From Microbacterium sp. ET2 (GTDB lineage Bacteria; Actinomycetota; Actinomycetes; Actinomycetales; Microbacteriaceae), in the NCBI RefSeq assembly GCF_030347395.1, contig NZ_CP128170.1, positions 2,728,001 through 2,792,000 on the forward strand: a DNA stretch of 64,000 nt, read 5' to 3'. Both the position numbers and the translations under genes were made by a program. How positions within the stretch are numbered: position 1 is the stretch's first letter; every line of letters starts with the position of its first letter. Below, piece after piece: positions 37,467 through 45,166 of this stretch. Under the pieces are notes generated by a model, which was not told where the DNA came from, did no database searches, and saw only the letters and a program-made list of their open reading frames with translations.

Positions 37467-38507
37467 TCAGGCGAAGCGCACCCAGTTCGCGCCGCCGCCG
37501 GTCTCGACCTGCTGGAGGAGATCGAGCGCGTCGCCGTCCACCGCGTACAGCGACACGGTCGTCGAGCGTTCTCCCGCGGCGACGAGGAAGCGTCCGTCGG
37601 CGCTCAGCGCGAACCCGCGCGGCTGCGGCTCGGTCACGAAGAACCGGCTCGGCGCCGTGACCCCTCCGTCGGGGGCTACGGCGACGGCCGCGAGCGTGCT
37701 CTCGGTGCGCTCGGTCGCCCAGAGGTATCTCTCGTCGGCCCCGAAGTGCAGGTCGGCGCCCCAGATGAGGTGTCCCGCCATCGGGTCGGCGCCGAAGGTG
37801 CTGTGTGCGAGGCCCTTCGTCCGGTCGTACGCCGTCGCCGCGCCGACGAGGCGCAGCGTCCCGTGGGCGGTGTCGCGGGCGTAGTGCAGCACTTCGCCCG
37901 AGAACTCCGTCAGCACGTACACCGCGTCCTGTGCGGCGTTCAGCACGAGGTGCCGGGGACCGCTGCCCTCCGGCGCCCCCACCGTCTCGGGGTCGAGCGG
38001 CACGAGCGCGAGGTCGTCGTCGAGCGCGTACTGCGCGACGAGGTCGTCGCCGAGGGATACGAAGTACGCGTAGCGCCCGTCGGTGCTCGGCACCACCGCG
38101 TGCAGGTTCGCGAATTCCACCCGGCTCACCGGATCGCCCACCACGCCGTCGTTGATCGGGCACGAGATGCCGTAGCCGCCGCTGTACGCGGCGCCGAGGA
38201 GGCCCGTTCCGTCGCGCGTGAGCGCGAGGTAGTTCATGCCGCCGTCGGGGAGGTCCAAGCGCGAGCGCGGCTCCAGTCGGCCGCTCTCCCTGTCGAGCGC
38301 GAGGGTGAGGACGCCGGCGGGCTCCCCCTCCTTCGATCCCTTCACTCCCGCGTAGACGAGGTCGCGTGCGGCGTCGACGGCGAAGGTCGAGCATCCGGCG
38401 AGCCCCTCCGTGACGGCGAGACGCGTCATCCGCTCGTCTTCGAAACGGAAGACGCTGATCGAGCCGTCACCGGCGTTTGCAACGAGGACGAGCGCAGAGT
38501 CGGTCAT
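37467..38507 (-). CDS. Lactonase family beta-propeller (YbhE-like)
   Basis: This is a 346-aa soluble seven-bladed beta-propeller of the lactonase family (Pfam 10282), which includes 6-phosphogluconolactonase of E. coli. Typical segments are LVANAGDGSISVFRF, SGPRHLVLNAAQDAVYVLTEFSGEV and PQPRGFALSADGRFLVAAGE. It could hydrolyse 6-phosphogluconolactone or another sugar lactone. TACGAT lies 6 nt upstream of ATG 38507 on the minus strand. It is divergent from the pcrA gene. Confidence 0.87.
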   Translation of the reverse strand: MTDSALVLVANAGDGSISVFRFEDERMTRLAVTEGLAGCSTFAVDAARDLVYAGVKGSKEGEPAGVLTLALDRESGRLEPRSRLDLPDGGMNYLALTRDGTGLLGAAYSGGYGISCPINDGVVGDPVSRVEFANLHAVVPSTDGRYAYFVSLGDDLVAQYALDDDLALVPLDPETVGAPEGSGPRHLVLNAAQDAVYVLTEFSGEVLHYARDTAHGTLRLVGAATAYDRTKGLAHSTFGADPMAGHLIWGADLHFGADERYLWATERTESTLAAVAVAPDGGVTAPSRFFVTEPQPRGFALSADGRFLVAAGERSTTVSLYAVDGDALDLLQQVETGGGANWVRFA

Positions 38508-38580
38508 CCCTCGATCGTAGGTGCAGGGTCGCGACGACTCGAGGGCTGATGTCGTAGCCCCGACCTAGACTTGACGGGCA

Positions 38581-41049
38581 ATGACTGACGTCTCTCCGGC
38601 CGCGCATCCCGCGGCATCCGTCCCTCTCATCGTCGACGGCGATCGCGGGCCCCGACCGGGCTCCGGCGCTCGCGTCGACGAAGACCTGCTCGCAGGGCTC
38701 AACCCCGAGCAGCGCGAGGCGGTGACCTATCGCGGTCAGGCGCTCCTCATCGTCGCGGGCGCCGGGTCGGGCAAGACCAGTGTGCTGACGCGGCGCATCG
38801 CGTCCCTTCTGCGCAACAAAGAGGCGTGGCCGAGCCAGATCCTCGCCATCACATTCACCAACAAGGCTGCGGGTGAGATGCGCGAGCGCGTGCACCAGCT
38901 CGTCGGCGACCGGTCGCAGGGCATGTGGATCTCGACGTTCCACTCGGCGTGCGTGCGGATCCTCAGGCGCGAGGCCGAGCAGTTCGGGTTCACCAAGTCG
39001 TTCACGATCTACGACTCCGGCGATTCGCGGGCGCTCGTCAAGCGGCTGGTGAAAGAGCACGAGGCGGATGCCTACGGACTGACCCCCTCGGCGGTGCAGG
39101 GGAAGATCTCCAAGCTCAAGAACGAGCTCGCCGATGCGGAGTCGTACGCCCGCTCGGCGAACATGAACGACCCGGCCGAGCGCGTCTTCTGCGACGTGTT
39201 CGCTGCGTACCAGCGCGAGCTGCAGCGGGCCAACGCGTTCGACTTCGACGACCTGATCGCACAGACGGTGTACCTGTTCCGGGCGTTCCCGCAGGTGGCG
39301 GATGTGTACCGGCGGCGGTTCCGGCACATCCTCGTCGACGAGTACCAGGACACCAACCATTCGCAGTACGCGCTGATCCATGAGCTGACCCGCGCGCCGG
39401 GGTCTGACGGCGGGCCCATCGCCGAGTCGGGCGGCATGATGATCTTCGACGCGCCGGCGACCGAAGAGGCCGCGTCGCTCACGGTCGTCGGTGACTCCGA
39501 CCAGTCGATCTACGCGTTCCGCGGAGCGGACATCCGGAACATCAGCGAGTTCGAGCGCGACTTCCCGGGCGCGAAGGTCGTGCTCCTCGAGCAGAACTAC
39601 CGGTCGACCCAGAACATCCTGTCGGCGGCGAATGCGGTGATCAGCCACAACTTCGACCGTAAGGACAAGCGGCTGTGGACCGACGTCGGCGCGGGCGAGA
39701 AGATCGTCGGCTTCACCGGGTACTCGCAGCACGACGAGGCGCAGTTCGTCGCCGACGAGATCGAGGTGCTGCACAAGGGCGGGGTGCCGTACGACCAGGT
39801 GGCGGTGTTCTACCGCACCAACTCGCAGTCGCGTGCGCTGGAGGAGATCTTCATTCGCGCGGCCGTGCCGTACAAGATCATGGGCGGCACGAAGTTCTAC
39901 GAGCGCGCCGAGATCAAAGACGCCCTGGCCTATCTCGTCGCGGTGGCGAACCCCGCCGACGAGATGGCGATGCGCCGCATCATCAACCGGCCGCGCCGCG
40001 GCATCGGCGACGTGACGATCGAGACGATCAGTCGGTACGCCGCCGATGAGCAGATCACCTTCCGTGACGCGCTGGGCAATGCCTCGGCGCTCGGTGTCGG
40101 ACCCAAGATCCAGGCGGCGATCGCGCACTTGGATGCGGTTCTCGCCGAGGCATCCGATCTCATGCTGCCGCCGTCAGGTGAGCTGCCCCCGCCGACCGCC
40201 GTCGCCGACGGATTGCAGCTGCTGCTGTCGAAGAGCGGGTATCTCGACGCGCTGCGCGCGAGCCGCGACCCGCAGGACGAGGCGCGCGTGGAGAACCTCG
40301 ACGAGCTCGTCGCCGTGGCCCGCGAGTTCGCGCGCAACAACCCGGAGGGGACGATCGTCGACTTCCTCACCGAGGTGGCGCTCGTCTCGGACGCCGATGA
40401 TCTCGAGGATGCCTCGGGGTCGGTGTCGCTCATGACGATGCACACCGCGAAGGGCCTCGAGTACGACGCGGTCTTCCTCACCGGTGTCGAGGAAGACCTG
40501 ATCCCGCACCGGATCTCGGCCGGTGAGCCGGGAGGCCCGCAGGAGGAGCGGCGACTGTTCTACGTCGGCGTCACCCGGGCGCGTAAGCGCCTGTACCTGA
40601 CGCTGGCGATGACCCGCGCGCAGTTCGGAGAGGTGTCGGTGGCGATGCCGAGCCGGTTCCTGCAGGAGATCCCGTCGGATCTGCTCGACTGGCGCCAGTC
40701 GCCGGGCGACGTCAACTCGCGCGGCGGGACGCAGTCGCGGGCGCTCAATGCGCGGCGCGGGTCCTCTGGGTCGGGGTTCGGCGGGTCGGGGTCGGGGCGG
40801 CGCTATGGCGACGATCTCGTGCCGAAGTCGACGTCGCTGGAGAAGTTCGCCAACCGCATCCCGGCGAAGGTGCGCGACAACGGCGACATGGAGCTGGCGC
40901 CGGGCGACCGCATCCGTCACGACGATTTCGGCGAGGGCCGCATCGACGCGATCACCGGTGAGGGTGCGAAGCGCGTCGCTCACGTGCGCTTCGACACCGT
41001 CGGCATGAAGAAGCTCCTGGTCAAGATCGCGCCGATCGCGAAGCTGTAA
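38581..41049 (+). CDS. pcrA: ATP-dependent DNA helicase PcrA/UvrD
   Basis: This 822-aa superfamily-1 3'-5' helicase shows all major motifs: Q-motif LNPEQREAV, Walker A GAGSGKTSVLTRR, Walker B VDEYQDTN, motif III GDSDQSIYAFRGAD, motif IV QNYRST, motif V MTMHTAKGLEY and motif VI VTRARKRLYLT. The C terminus has a Gly/Ser-rich linker (about 730-750) and a Tudor-like tail (ELAPGDRIRHDDFGEGRIDAITGEG). PcrA acts in DNA repair, transcription coupling and plasmid replication. TAGACT (38566-38571) is 9 nt before ATG 38581. Confidence 0.95.
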   Translation: MTDVSPAAHPAASVPLIVDGDRGPRPGSGARVDEDLLAGLNPEQREAVTYRGQALLIVAGAGSGKTSVLTRRIASLLRNKEAWPSQILAITFTNKAAGEMRERVHQLVGDRSQGMWISTFHSACVRILRREAEQFGFTKSFTIYDSGDSRALVKRLVKEHEADAYGLTPSAVQGKISKLKNELADAESYARSANMNDPAERVFCDVFAAYQRELQRANAFDFDDLIAQTVYLFRAFPQVADVYRRRFRHILVDEYQDTNHSQYALIHELTRAPGSDGGPIAESGGMMIFDAPATEEAASLTVVGDSDQSIYAFRGADIRNISEFERDFPGAKVVLLEQNYRSTQNILSAANAVISHNFDRKDKRLWTDVGAGEKIVGFTGYSQHDEAQFVADEIEVLHKGGVPYDQVAVFYRTNSQSRALEEIFIRAAVPYKIMGGTKFYERAEIKDALAYLVAVANPADEMAMRRIINRPRRGIGDVTIETISRYAADEQITFRDALGNASALGVGPKIQAAIAHLDAVLAEASDLMLPPSGELPPPTAVADGLQLLLSKSGYLDALRASRDPQDEARVENLDELVAVAREFARNNPEGTIVDFLTEVALVSDADDLEDASGSVSLMTMHTAKGLEYDAVFLTGVEEDLIPHRISAGEPGGPQEERRLFYVGVTRARKRLYLTLAMTRAQFGEVSVAMPSRFLQEIPSDLLDWRQSPGDVNSRGGTQSRALNARRGSSGSGFGGSGSGRRYGDDLVPKSTSLEKFANRIPAKVRDNGDMELAPGDRIRHDDFGEGRIDAITGEGAKRVAHVRFDTVGMKKLLVKIAPIAKL

Positions 41050-41095
41050 TCGCGCGCGCAGTGGGTGCGCGAGGCAGTCGGGGCCCGCGTTGTCG

Positions 41096-41416
41096 CGCGA
41101 CCCGTCACAATCTGCTGCTCGTCGCGGTCGCGGGCGACGTTTTCTGACCGGTCGCGGCAGGCGCGAGCGGACACGACGGGTGGGGCGTCGCGCTGCGCCG
41201 CGCGACCCGTCAGATTCTGCCGCTCGATGCGATCGCGGGCCGCGTTTTGTGACGGGTCGCGGGGTCCGGCTCCGCGACCCGATGCCCGACCCGTCAAAAT
41301 CTGCTGGTCGTCGTCGTCGGGCGCCGCCTTTTCTGCCGGGTCGCGCGGACCGATGCGCGACCCGTCAACATCTGCTGCTCGTGGCGGTCGCGGGCGACAT
41401 CTTGTGACGGGTCGCG
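41096..41416. repeat. Four palindromic units in the pcrA downstream region
   Basis: Four units of about 61 bp start at about 41096, 41201, 41285 and 41356. Each opens with CGACCCGTCA-AATCTGC and closes with TTTTxTGACxGGTCGCG, so the ends are near-perfect complements able to form a hairpin. Related single units occur in other intergenic gaps of the window. They may act as terminators, bidirectional RNA structures or protein-binding repeats. Confidence 0.6.
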
Positions 41417-41476
41417 GCGGGGGCGGGCGCGACGGGCGGGGCGTCGCGCTCTGCCGCGCGACCCGTCCGACCGACC

Positions 41477-41762
41477 GCGACTGAACCGCGCCTTGCCCGG
41501 GACTGGCCCGCGACTGGTCCGCGACCCGCCCGCGCCTTGCCCGGGACTGGTCCGCGACCCGCCCGCGCCTTGCCCGGGACTGGTCCGCGACCCGCCCGCG
41601 ACCCGCCCGCGCCTTGCCCGCGACTGGTCCGCGACCCGCCCGCGACATGCCCGGGACTGGCCCGCGACCCGCCCGCGACATGCCCGGGACTGGTCCGCGA
41701 CCCGCCCGCGACTGGCCCGCGACTTGCCCGCGACTTGCCCGCGACTTGTCCGCGACCCGTCG
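41477..41762. repeat. 11-bp tandem array, 26 units in register
   Basis: Exactly 26 consecutive 11-bp units (41477, 41488, 41499 ... 41752) match G(C/G)G(A/C)CNNG(C/T)CC with no insertion or deletion. Common forms are GCGACCCGCCC, GGGACTGGTCC, GCGCCTTGCCC and GCGACTGGTCC. The period approximates one helical turn. The array ends 97 bp upstream of the next start. Apparent reading frames through it are open on all phases because of composition, and are not considered genes. Confidence 0.85.
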
Positions 41763-41859
41763 AGAAGTGCTGTGTGGAGCGCGGGGGAGCCGCGTTTTCT
41801 GCCGGGTCGCGGAGGCGAAGCCGGCCGCGGCCCGCAGGGCCGCCGCGTAGGCTGGCACG

Positions 41860-42981
41860 ATGGCACTCTTCGGGCGACGTAAGAAGACCGACGACCAGCG
41901 CGACGACGCGAACCCGCAGACGGGGACGCCAGACCCCGAGGCCCCCGAGACGGACATCGACGTCGCCGACGCCCCCGGGCTCGCCCCGCGAGAGGGTGAC
42001 GATCCCGCGGCGGGCGGTGACGCGGCATCCGCTGCTCCCTCGACCGAGGAGCCGGTTCCGCACGTGAACATCTCGATGTCGACCTACGGCTCGCCGCGCA
42101 CGGCGCCGGCTGCGAAACCGGTCGCCGCCGACGCCTCGGCGAACGAGCCCGCCGCCGGTGCGCAGGCCGCGGCGCCGCGCACCCCCGGCCCGGCCGAGGC
42201 TCCCGCGCCGTCGCAGACGGTTCCCGGGCTTCCCGACAACACCCTGGTCATCCAGGCACTGCGGAATCTCCCCGAGAAGCCCGAGTCGCTCGACCTCATG
42301 CACGTCGCCCGTCAGCTCCTGCAGGGTCAGCTGTTCCTGCGCATCAAGGGCGACGCCCGGCAGCTGCTGTCGGAGGGCGCTCAGCTGCCGCTCGCCGTCG
42401 CGACCGTCGGCGACAAGCAGTACGTGCTGGCCTTCAGCGGCGGGGCGGCCCTGCAGGCGAGCGTGGCGTCGGACGGCGACCAGCAGACATCCGCTGTCGC
42501 CCAGCCCGCAGCCACCGTGCTCCGCCACGTCGTCACCGGAAGCTACGCCGGCATCATCATCGACCCGTCGTCGGCGCCCGCGCGCGCGGTGATCCCACGA
42601 GAACTCATCGAGCGGATGCTCGATCAGGCCGACCCCAACGCTCTGGTGAAGCACCTGCTCGCGGGGCCGCGCACCGCCGCCACGGGTGCCGAGATCGTCG
42701 CGGCCATGCCGGGTGCGCGACTGTGGGTTGCCGTCAACGAAACGCCCGACGGCAAGGTCGGCGTCGCCGAGGCCCGCGCGAACGGCGAGCGGCTGCTGCA
42801 GGTGTTCACGCACCCGCTGGAAGTGGCGGCCATCGGCCGCGGCGACAAGGCCGCCCCGATCACGGCCGATCGGCTCGGGGCCGCACTGGCCGCGGATGCG
42901 GCGCTCGCCGGCATCCTCGTCGATGCTGCCGGCCCGTGGATCCGTCTCGGCCGCGAGGACCTCGGCCCCATCCTGCCGTGA
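41860..42981 (+). CDS. SseB family protein
   Basis: This is a 373-aa protein. The first 120 residues are an acidic, Ala/Pro-rich disordered region after a basic start (MALFGRRKK). The C-terminal half holds the SseB-type domain: LVIQALRNLPEKPESLDLMHVARQLLQGQLFLRI, then LPLAVATVGDKQYVLAFSGG and a second module with LWVAVNETPDGKVGVAEARANGERLLQVFTHPLEV. The family is of uncertain function in Actinobacteria. TAGGCT (41848-41853) lies 6 nt before ATG 41860. It is downstream of the 11-bp array. Confidence 0.82.
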   Translation: MALFGRRKKTDDQRDDANPQTGTPDPEAPETDIDVADAPGLAPREGDDPAAGGDAASAAPSTEEPVPHVNISMSTYGSPRTAPAAKPVAADASANEPAAGAQAAAPRTPGPAEAPAPSQTVPGLPDNTLVIQALRNLPEKPESLDLMHVARQLLQGQLFLRIKGDARQLLSEGAQLPLAVATVGDKQYVLAFSGGAALQASVASDGDQQTSAVAQPAATVLRHVVTGSYAGIIIDPSSAPARAVIPRELIERMLDQADPNALVKHLLAGPRTAATGAEIVAAMPGARLWVAVNETPDGKVGVAEARANGERLLQVFTHPLEVAAIGRGDKAAPITADRLGAALAADAALAGILVDAAGPWIRLGREDLGPILP

Positions 42982-43046
42982 GGCGGATGCCCGGCCGACG
43001 CGTGTCCCCCTGATGGGTGTCGGAGCGACGCGATAGCGTCGCGTGC

Positions 43047-44081
43047 ATGGCGAGCCCGTTCACGATGCTGACCGTTCCCGGGCCCGCGGGCGTCCGCGAG
43101 GTGCGCCTGTCCAACCCCGACCGGGTGCTGTGGCCGGCGCTCGGGATCACCAAGCGCGAGCTCGCCGAGTATCTCATTGCGGTGTCGGGGCCGTTCCTCG
43201 CCGCGAACGGCAACCGGCCGGTGTCGCTCGAACGCTTCCCCGAGTCGGTCGAGGGGGAGCGGTTCTACTCCAAGAACCCACCGAAGGGCACGCCCGACTA
43301 CGTCGAAGCGGTGACCGTCCGGTACAACAGCGGGCGGCGGCATCCTCAGATCGTGCTCACCGAGCCCGCGGCGGTCGTGTGGGCCGCCCAGATGAACACG
43401 ATCGTGTTCCACCCCTGGGCGTCGCTGACGAGCAACACCGACAACCCCGTCGAACTCCGCATCGACCTCGACCCGCAGCCGGGCACCGACTTCGCCGATG
43501 CCGCCGCGGTCGCGCCCGCCCTGCGTGACGTGCTCGCCGAGGCGGGGCTGACGGCGTTCCTGAAGACGAGCGGCAATCGCGGCATCCACGTCTTCTGCCC
43601 GATCGAGCCGGAGTGGGAGTTCCTCGACGTGCGGCATGCCGTCATCGCCGCCGGTCGTGAGCTGGAGCGCCGGATGCCCGACCGCGTGACGACGAACTGG
43701 TGGAAGGAAGAGCGCGGCGAGCGCATCTTCATCGACTTCAACCAGGCCAACCGCGATCGCACGATGGCGGGGGCCTACAGTCCGCGGGCGCTTGCGGGTG
43801 CGACAGTGTCGACGCCGATCACGTGGGACGAGCTCGCGGATGTCGATCCCGCGGCTTTCACTGTGCGTTCGGTGCCAGACCGACTGTCGTCGGTGGGAGA
43901 CCCGTGGGAGGGGATGCTCGAGGCGCCGGGACGCATCGACGTGCTGCTGGAGTGGTGGCAGCGCGACCTCGATGACGGGCTCGGGGAGCTGCCGTTCCCG
44001 CCCGACTTCCCGAAGATGCCCGGCGAGCCCCCACGCGTGCAGCCGAGTCGCAAGAATCCGGAGAACTGGCCGAAGGAGTAG
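43047..44081 (+). CDS. Stand-alone LigD-type DNA polymerase (archaeo-eukaryotic primase family)
   Basis: This is a 344-aa polymerase domain as in LigD. Key motifs are EVRLSNPDRVLWP, YYSKNPPKG-like FYSKNPPKGTP, HPWASL, the metal-binding pair in RIDLDPQPG, the catalytic SGNRGIHVFCPIE, and FIDFNQANRDRTMAGAYSPR. LigD polymerase fills gaps in bacterial non-homologous end joining. Here it is separate from any ligase or nuclease domain; a ligase gene is 8.6 kb away. TAGCGT (43034-43039) is 7 nt upstream of ATG 43047. No Ku gene is seen. Confidence 0.9.
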   Translation: MASPFTMLTVPGPAGVREVRLSNPDRVLWPALGITKRELAEYLIAVSGPFLAANGNRPVSLERFPESVEGERFYSKNPPKGTPDYVEAVTVRYNSGRRHPQIVLTEPAAVVWAAQMNTIVFHPWASLTSNTDNPVELRIDLDPQPGTDFADAAAVAPALRDVLAEAGLTAFLKTSGNRGIHVFCPIEPEWEFLDVRHAVIAAGRELERRMPDRVTTNWWKEERGERIFIDFNQANRDRTMAGAYSPRALAGATVSTPITWDELADVDPAAFTVRSVPDRLSSVGDPWEGMLEAPGRIDVLLEWWQRDLDDGLGELPFPPDFPKMPGEPPRVQPSRKNPENWPKE

Positions 44082-44106
44082 CGCGGTTCGTTCCCAGGGT
44101 GGGGAC

Positions 44107-44333
44107 GGATGCCGCGGCGCGACGTCGCGCGCAGTGCCCCTCAGGAGGGGCTTTCCGCGTTCGGCTGTCGCGAAGGGTCGTGCGCGGGGGCGCTTTGTGA
44201 CAGGTGGTTCAGGGCGCGGCTCCAGGCGCCGTCGGCGCGGGATGCCGCGGTGCGACGTCGCGCGGTGTGCGCCTCAGACGGGCGTCCCCGCTTCCCCCGT
44301 CACAAAACGCCGTACCTGGCCGCGTTTCGGGGC
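44107..44333. repeat. Duplicated composite intergenic repeat (about 133 bp period)
   Basis: In the 393-bp gap, a 44-bp segment beginning GGATGCCGCGG at 44107 recurs at 44240 with few changes. A hairpin-type unit at 44165-44204 (GTCGCGAA to TTTGTGACAGG) recurs in variant form at 44297-44333 (GTCACAAAACGCC to CGCGTTTCGGGG). No gene is present. The hairpin units are related to those at 41096-41416. Confidence 0.55.
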
Positions 44334-44367
44334 AGATGTTGCCGGGGGAGCGGACGCCGGGCTGAAC

Positions 44368-44385
44368 ATTGCACGAAGATTGCGC
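44368..44385 (+). promoter_or_regulatory. SARP-type heptamer direct repeat upstream of lipoprotein gene
   Basis: ATTGCAC (44368-44374) and ATTGCGC (44379-44385) are direct heptamers with an 11-bp period, the geometry bound by SARP activators. The second ends 37 nt before a -10 TAGCGT (44423-44428). A second promoter at 45099-45116 has the same layout. Confidence 0.6.
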
Positions 44386-44474
44386 GGCGCAGGGCGCCCC
44401 GAAATCTGCGCAACGGTCCTCATAGCGTCGGCGCGTGCCGGATGACCCGGCACCGCGAACCGAGGGGACCACCC

Positions 44475-45074
44475 ATGCACACCGCACCCGCACCCGCCCA
44501 CACCCACGACCACACGCTCGACGCGTCGACTCCGCTGCAGCGCCGTTTCGCAGCCGCTGCCGCGGCTGCTCTGCTCGCCGCCGTCACGCTCACCGGCTGC
44601 ACCTTCACGCTCGGGGCCTCCGGCGCGGAACCCGACGCGACCGAGCCTGCCACCGCCACGACCACCGCCCCCGAGACCACCGACCCCGGGACCACCGACC
44701 CGGGCGGAACCCGCCCGGCGGGCGGGGACGCGGGGTTCATCGAGACCGAGGCCGGCGCGATCGCGCTCTTCCAAGACCGCTGGTACGACAACTTCTGCTC
44801 TAGCGTCAACGTCGCGATGGGCGACGAGAACTGCGTCGGCATCGCGATCGAGGCCCTCGAGATGATCGACGGCGCCGCCGACCGGGCCACGGCCGCAGGT
44901 GTCGATGACGACCTGCTCGCCGCGGCGACAGCGGCCGAGGACGCCGCCGCCGCGTTCCGCGCCGCCGAGTGCGACGTGTACACCTCCGACACGTGCGTCG
45001 GCCCGACCGACGACTTCACCGACGCGGTCCGCGCGTACGGCGACGAGCTCACCGAACGGCTGGCCGCGCAATGA
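44475..45074 (+). CDS. Small exported lipoprotein of unknown function
   Basis: This is a 199-aa lipoprotein. Its signal has a hydrophobic helix (FAAAAAAALLAAVTL) and lipobox LTGC at about residues 40-43, followed by a Thr/Pro/Glu-rich linker to about residue 85. The mature domain has five Cys (NFCSSVN, ENCVG, AECDVYTSDTCVG), suggesting disulfides, and is mainly helical. GAGGGGACC precedes ATG 44475. It is 92 bp from the protease gene with the same promoter design, so the two are probably co-regulated by the SARP regulators. Confidence 0.75.
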   Translation: MHTAPAPAHTHDHTLDASTPLQRRFAAAAAAALLAAVTLTGCTFTLGASGAEPDATEPATATTTAPETTDPGTTDPGGTRPAGGDAGFIETEAGAIALFQDRWYDNFCSSVNVAMGDENCVGIAIEALEMIDGAADRATAAGVDDDLLAAATAAEDAAAAFRAAECDVYTSDTCVGPTDDFTDAVRAYGDELTERLAAQ

Positions 45075-45098
45075 ACGCAGCGTCCTCTTCCACGCCGG

Positions 45099-45116
45099 AT
45101 TGCAGGAACATTGCAC
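45099..45116 (+). promoter_or_regulatory. SARP-type heptamer direct repeat upstream of protease gene
   Basis: ATTGCAG (45099-45105) and ATTGCAC (45110-45116) repeat with an 11-bp period. The second ends 37 nt before -10 TAACTT (45154-45159), exactly the spacing seen at the neighbouring lipoprotein promoter. Confidence 0.6.
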
Positions 45117-45166
45117 GGCCGAAACGGCTCGCTCCGGCATCCGATTCCGTCCGTAACTTCGGCGAC

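Noticed and set aside
41096..41762. CRISPR array
   Set aside because: Units are adjacent or palindromic with no unique spacers of constant length, and no cas genes are present.
41493..41882. Open reading frames through the 11-bp array on both strands
   Set aside because: All phases are open because the 11-bp units lack stop codons; the translations are repetitive Arg/Pro/Asp/Ala runs, with no ribosome site or -10. The array is treated as non-coding.
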